Of a DNA stretch of 9,747 nucleotides, positions 6,892-9,747 are shown in pieces; positions within the stretch are counted from its first letter, which is position 1; the number at the start of each line of letters is the position of its first letter. A model generated the notes under the pieces. It saw nothing but the letters and a program-made list of their open reading frames with translations, did no database searches and was not told the DNA's origin. A program made the position numbers and the translations under genes. The DNA comes from an uncultured Eubacteriales bacterium (GTDB lineage Bacteria; Bacillota; Clostridia; Oscillospirales; Oscillospiraceae), in assembly GCA_900544705.1 (NCBI GenBank), contig UQWH01000067.1:1-9747 (forward strand), read 5' to 3'.

Positions 6892-9294
6892 GACGGCAGC
6901 GGCGAGATCACCTACACGGACGGCGCGGCGCGCATCTACCTGACGGGCAACGTTTCGGCCAACCTGACGCTGGAGCCGGGACAGCATCTGTCCATTTGCC
7001 TGAACGACTATGCCTTCACCTGCGCGGACCAGTCCCAGCCGGCCATTGCCCTGCGCGGCACGAAGGGCGCGGACTTCCCGGTGGTGGACATCAGCAACTG
7101 CGTCGGCTCCGGCACGCTGGGCGGACGCACCGGCGGCGACAAGGGCGGCAGCATTTTCGCCGAGTCGGCGGATGTCAACCTCTACGGCGGCGCGCTTACC
7201 GGGAACTCCGGGTTGAAGCAGGGCGGCGCGGTACACGTGTACGGCAAAAACTCCACCTTCTATCTCTCCGGCGGCACGATCTCCGACAACTCCTCCGTGG
7301 ACGGCGGCGCGGTCTACCTGAACCGCGAGCCCTCGGTGCTGACCATGAGCGGCGGCACCATCTCCGGCAATACGGCCTCCGGCAACGGCGGCGGCGTGTA
7401 CATCTACCGCACGGGTTCCGTCTGCAACCTCTCCGGAGGCGTCATTGAGAACAACACCGCCGGCGACAACGGCGGCGGCATCTACATCAATTCCGGCAAC
7501 TACGGCAAGCTGAACCTCAGCGGCGCGCCCGTCGTGCAGGGCAATACCGTTTCCGGCAAGGCAAACAACGTGTATCTGCCCTCCGGCCGGACTCTGACCG
7601 TCGGCGCTATGACGGACGGCGCAGCGATCGGCGTTATAACCGAAAAAGTTCCGGCCGTGGACGCTCCCGTCTTCTTCGGCAGCGCGAACGACAGCGATTT
7701 CTCCGCATATTTCACCTCCGACCGGGAGGACTACATTCCGCGCCACAATGCGGCAAAACAGCTGGAGCTGGCCGCCGTTACCTACGATGTGACCTATCTG
7801 CCAGGCGCGGACGGCACCGGCGAACCGGTCACAGACCTGAAAATAAAGAACACACTCCTCACGCTGCACGGCGCACTTTTCACCCGCGTCGGCTATGTAC
7901 AGTCCGACTGGGCTGCCGTGGACGGCGGCGAAATGGTCTATGCCCTCGACAGCATCTATGAAAATAACGCCCCGCTGACGCTCTACCCTGTCTGGACCGC
8001 CAAGGGCGGCTATCGTGTCAATTTTGATGCAAACGGCGGCTCCCCGGTGGAACCCAAGACCGGTTTGTGCTGGACGGACACCGTCCTGACCGCCGTCATC
8101 GCCCCCACCCGCGAGGACTGGGAGTTCACCGGCTGGCGCTGCGGCGAAACCGCCGTGACCGCGCAGAGCACCTACGGCGCACTGGCCAAGGACGACACGA
8201 TCACCTCCATCACCCTCACGGCGCAGTGGAAAGACGTCACGCCTCCCGTGATCCACGGTCTGGCAGACGGCAACTATTGGAAAAAATGTAGCTTCTGCGG
8301 CCACGAAACGCAGAAGCAGGACATCCCGCAGATCACCCTGAACGTTCCCGCGCAGCTCTGCCCCAAGACCGATCTGGTGTTCACCTTCTGCCTCCCCGCG
8401 GGCTGCACGCTGGAAAGCACGGGCTATGACACCGGAATGCGCGGCGGCGAATTCGCCGGTCAGCTCACCCGGAACCCCGACGGCGGCTATACCGCCCGTC
8501 TGGAGTGGTCAAACTTTGACACCGAAGGGCACGTCACGCTCAGCGTTTCCGCGATCACCTCCGACGGCTATGCCTTCTCCCGGAGCAGCGGCGAGATCAC
8601 CGTGCTGGCTGAGCATCCGAGGGGTGGATGGACGTCCAACGGCAACGACACACACAGCCGCGTCTGCGCGCTCGACGCCTCCCATATCGACACGCAGGGC
8701 TGCTCCGGCGGCAGCGCAGCGACCTGTACGAAAAAATCCGTCTGCGAACATTGCGGCGCGGAATACGGCGCGCTTGACCCGCAGAATCACAGCGGCATGA
8801 CACAGTGGACGCGCACGGAAACGATCCACGAGGAGCGCTACACCTGCTGCGGCGAGGTCACCGTTGCCATGGCCGCGCACGATTGGCAGGACGGCGTTTG
8901 CACCGTCTGTGGCTACGGCTGTGAGCACACCGGTGGCACCGCGACCTGCACGGCGCTTCCCGTCTGCAAACGCTGCGGTATGGAACACGGCGAGCCTGAC
9001 CCCCAGAATCACACAGAGCTGAAACACGTTGCGGCAAAACCCGCCACGCAGAAAGCCGCAGGCAACATTGAATACTGGTACTGCACAGGCTGCGGGAAGT
9101 ATTTCCGCGATGGCGCGGTCACCGAGGTGATCACGTTAGAGGATACTGTGATCACGAAGCTGCCGAAGGATCCGGATCACCCCAAGACCGGTGAGGAGAC
9201 CCCCCTGACGTTCTGGCTGGCACTTCTGGTCGTCAGCGGCGGCCTGACACTCGGCCTGCTATATGGCAAGCGCAGAAAGCAACGCGAAGAGTAA
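6892..9294 (+). CDS. Distal, wall-anchored part of the ubiquitin surface protein
   Basis: 800 codons in frame with the ubiquitin part and free of further stops. In order, numbering from ATG 6508: a beta-strand-rich lead-in (129-210), a Pmp-like right-handed beta-helix (about 211-354), a linker, two InlB/Flg_new-type repeats (425-576), a CSFCG motif and a beta-sandwich-like stretch, then Cys-rich repeats with paired CxxC motifs (about 710-870), and finally a PKTG sorting signal, a hydrophobic helix and a KRRKQREE tail. This is the architecture of a large cell-surface adhesin or display stalk. On its own it lacks a signal peptide. The first in-frame ATG (about 7345) falls inside the beta-helix, and GTG 7081/7084 has no ribosome site, so independent translation is doubtful. 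Specific ligand unknown. Confidence 0.75.
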   Translation, partial: DGSGEITYTDGAARIYLTGNVSANLTLEPGQHLSICLNDYAFTCADQSQPAIALRGTKGADFPVVDISNCVGSGTLGGRTGGDKGGSIFAESADVNLYGGALTGNSGLKQGGAVHVYGKNSTFYLSGGTISDNSSVDGGAVYLNREPSVLTMSGGTISGNTASGNGGGVYIYRTGSVCNLSGGVIENNTAGDNGGGIYINSGNYGKLNLSGAPVVQGNTVSGKANNVYLPSGRTLTVGAMTDGAAIGVITEKVPAVDAPVFFGSANDSDFSAYFTSDREDYIPRHNAAKQLELAAVTYDVTYLPGADGTGEPVTDLKIKNTLLTLHGALFTRVGYVQSDWAAVDGGEMVYALDSIYENNAPLTLYPVWTAKGGYRVNFDANGGSPVEPKTGLCWTDTVLTAVIAPTREDWEFTGWRCGETAVTAQSTYGALAKDDTITSITLTAQWKDVTPPVIHGLADGNYWKKCSFCGHETQKQDIPQITLNVPAQLCPKTDLVFTFCLPAGCTLESTGYDTGMRGGEFAGQLTRNPDGGYTARLEWSNFDTEGHVTLSVSAITSDGYAFSRSSGEITVLAEHPRGGWTSNGNDTHSRVCALDASHIDTQGCSGGSAATCTKKSVCEHCGAEYGALDPQNHSGMTQWTRTETIHEERYTCCGEVTVAMAAHDWQDGVCTVCGYGCEHTGGTATCTALPVCKRCGMEHGEPDPQNHTELKHVAAKPATQKAAGNIEYWYCTGCGKYFRDGAVTEVITLEDTVITKLPKDPDHPKTGEETPLTFWLALLVVSGGLTLGLLYGKRRKQREE
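7138..7572 (+). repeat. Pmp-like beta-helix repeats in the surface protein
   Basis: The protein repeatedly shows the pattern GGAVY/GGGVYI followed by SGGTISGN or SGGVIENN (for example LSGGTISDNSS, MSGGTISGNTA, LSGGVIENNTA), each turn about 24-29 residues. Such GGxI/NxA repeats form right-handed beta-helices in polymorphic outer-membrane-type and clostridial surface proteins. The similarity is at protein level; I see no exact tandem DNA repeat. Confidence 0.7.
7780..8235 (+). repeat. Two InlB/Flg_new-type repeats
   Basis: The first copy (7780 to about 8000) starts TYDVTYLPGADG and ends LTLYPVWTAK. The second (8011-8235) starts YRVNFDANGG, contains WEFTGWRC and ends ITLTAQWKD. Both match the beta-grasp-like Listeria-Bacteroides repeat found as stalk modules in surface proteins. 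The first copy is the more degenerate, with GYVQSDW where the second has FTGW. Confidence 0.75.
8707..9015 (+). repeat. Duplicated Cys-rich module (positions 8707-8793 and 8932-9015)
   Basis: Two copies share the protein pattern GG-(S)A/T-ATCT-x-VCxxCGxE-(Y/H)G-x-x-DPQNH. A third related CTVCGYGC lies between them and CTGCGKYF follows. The paired CxxC motifs could hold metal or form disulphides after export. The module is common in clostridial surface proteins next to sortase signals. Confidence 0.65.
9178..9291 (+). other. Sortase-type cell-wall sorting signal
   Basis: The C-terminus reads HPKTGEE, followed by a hydrophobic segment (LTFWLALLVVSGG and on) and a basic end, KRRKQREE. This is the LPXTG-type arrangement with His in the first position, a variation in line with the (S/N/P)PXTG signals of clostridial sortases. 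It implies covalent anchoring to peptidoglycan by a sortase encoded elsewhere. Confidence 0.8.
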
Positions 9295-9331
9295 AAAATC
9301 AGCGGCTGCACCAAATTTGGTACAACCGCTG
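9293..9331 (-). terminator. Hairpin oriented as a leftward terminator
   Basis: A 32-base hairpin (9300-9331) is centred on the perfect palindrome ACCAAATTTGGT. In minus-strand RNA all 16 positions pair (two as G-U) and six U follow (9298-9293). In plus-strand RNA the same two positions are C-A mismatches and no T-tract follows. It is thus built for leftward transcripts, yet it directly follows the rightward ubiquitin-like gene, whose stop it touches. It may still help to end that transcript weakly. Confidence 0.6.
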
Positions 9332-9471
9332 CAAATTCATGCCGCCACATATCATTTTCCCCTTTTGCGTGGCATCGGAGTCCTGTTCAATTCTCTGTTT
9401 CGCCTATCTGCCGAGCGCTCTGCGCTGTGCGCTATTTTTAACGAATCTCGCATCGTTTCAGAAAAAAAGGA

Positions 9472-9500
9472 TTGCATTTTGAAAATCCGTATGCTATAAT
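9472..9500 (+). promoter_or_regulatory. Strong promoter ahead of the tRNA region
   Basis: TTGCAT (9472-9477), a 17-base spacer ending ATGC, then a perfect TATAAT (9495-9500) with extended TG-n. Transcription should begin near 9507, about 34 bases before the truncated tRNA. The 9332-9471 stretch before it holds no gene that I can support. Confidence 0.8.
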
Positions 9501-9540
9501 AAGATTTATTCAGGGCAGACCACCCACCAGAATAGAATAT

Positions 9541-9592
9541 GGGGTATTAGCTCAGCTGGGAGAGCAAATGGTCCTTAAAGCGGGCCCTTTTT
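9541..9592 (+). pseudogene. 5' half of a tRNA gene followed by a small terminator-like hairpin
   Basis: GGGGTAT plus TA and a perfect D-arm (GCTC-AGCTGGGA-GAGC, 9550-9565) match the first 25 bases of a bacterial tRNA of the Ala/Val type. After that the anticodon arm is missing. Instead GGTCC (9570-9574) can pair with GGGCC (9582-9586), followed by CTTTTT, a weak intrinsic terminator. No T-arm or CCA end follows. With the strong promoter just upstream, a short transcript of about 85 bases ending in a tRNA half is possible. It may simply be a decayed tRNA left by deletion or integration; isotype cannot be assigned. Confidence 0.65.
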
Positions 9593-9692
9593 GAGCGCAT
9601 TCCCCCATTTTCCGCTTTGTTTCATCGCATTCTTCGCTGCTTCCTTTGTTAAAGCGTGTAAAGTATCAAAAATTTTGTTAAATAGCGTATTC

Positions 9693-9747
9693 GGGCCTGT
9701 AGCTCAGCTGGGAGAGCGTTCGGTTCGCATCCGAGAGGTCGAGAGTT
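9693..9747 (+). tRNA. tRNA-Ala (anticodon CGC), cut by the window end
   Basis: Acceptor 5' strand GGGCCTG (9693-9699), D-arm GCTC/GAGC (9702-9717), anticodon stem TTCGG/CCGAG (9719-9723, 9731-9735), and a seven-base loop TTCGCAT with T33 and anticodon CGC (9726-9728), reading GCG alanine codons. A five-base variable loop and the first T-stem strand GAGAG with TT follow, and then the window ends. The 3' acceptor strand, including the G3:U70 identity pair of alanine tRNAs, cannot be seen. The 100 bases before it hold no gene and no convincing promoter of their own. Confidence 0.85.

Larger units (their letters stand above)
6508..9294 (+). pseudogene. Complete surface-protein gene with ubiquitin domain, interrupted by one amber codon
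   Basis: Positions 6508-9294 form a single reading frame of 928 codons plus stop, broken only by TAG at 6889-6891 (codon 128). The parts on either side complete one another: the upstream part has the signal peptide but no anchor, and the downstream part has the PKTG anchor but no signal peptide, ribosome site or early start codon. The intact order would be signal peptide, ubiquitin domain, Cys/His linker, beta-helix, two InlB-type repeats, Cys-rich repeats and sorting signal. The context WQA-stop-DGSG fits a lost Trp (TGG to TAG). TAG is a true stop elsewhere here, since the MATE gene ends with TAG against a terminator, so genome-wide recoding is unlikely. Recent mutation, sequencing error and programmed read-through all remain possible. 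Confidence 0.75.

Noticed and set aside
7138..7572. Beta-helix region as a CRISPR or DNA tandem repeat array
   Set aside because: The periodicity exists only in the protein; the DNA copies differ and there are no constant repeats with unique spacers.
6361..8304. 647-codon open frame on the minus strand opposite the TetR and ubiquitin genes
   Set aside because: Its Ala/Val/Gly/His-rich, low-complexity sequence is the shadow of the GC-rich beta-helix gene. It has no recognisable domain and no promoter.
9263..9499. 78-codon plus-strand open frame after the surface protein
   Set aside because: It overlaps the end of the surface-protein gene and runs through a terminator hairpin and into the tRNA promoter. 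It has no ribosome site or family pattern.

Overview
The window looks like the chromosome of a GC-rich, Gram-positive anaerobe of the Clostridia, most likely a gut Oscillospiraceae/Ruminococcaceae-type Firmicute. This is an inference from strong AGGAGG ribosome binding sites, sigma-A promoters with extended -10 boxes, a sortase-type C-terminus, and surface-protein modules (Pmp-like beta-helix, InlB/Flg_new repeats, CxxC modules) that I associate with commensal Clostridia. No species-specific marker is present.

Left part (1-5711): an export module. A MATE-family efflux pump lies on the minus strand, divergent from a plus-strand operon of a MarR-type regulator and two ABC half-transporters. The two ABC subunits have complementary defects in their nucleotide-binding motifs and therefore look like one heterodimeric exporter. 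The MATE promoter overlaps a perfect 12-bp-arm inverted repeat, a candidate operator. The operon ends at a strong intrinsic terminator.

Centre (5729-9294): a TetR-type regulator with a palindromic operator candidate at its own transcription start, overlapping by 4 bases (ATGA) the most remarkable gene of the window. That gene encodes a signal peptide followed directly by a ubiquitin domain sharing, by hand alignment, 46 of the first 70 residues of eukaryotic ubiquitin. It then continues into a long wall-anchored surface protein with a beta-helix, two InlB-type repeats, Cys-rich repeats and a PKTG sorting signal. An in-frame amber codon (TAG, 6889-6891) sits between the ubiquitin part and the rest. 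Taken literally, the cell would secrete a free ubiquitin-like protein of about 102 residues. If the amber is read through, or is a sequencing error or recent TGG-to-TAG mutation, the ubiquitin would be displayed on the cell wall at the tip of an approximately 928-residue protein. The ubiquitin segment is less GC-rich (about 52%) than the downstream surface-protein segment (about 67%), which suggests a domain of separate, possibly eukaryotic, origin.

Right part (9295-9747): a leftward-oriented terminator hairpin, a strong rightward promoter, a truncated tRNA 5' half followed by its own small terminator-like hairpin, and the first 55 bases of a real tRNA (anticodon CGC, Ala) that runs off the window.

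The left module probably handles export of toxic compounds. The central operon is probably a regulated host-interaction or surface-display locus. Nothing in the sequence links the two functionally apart from proximity.
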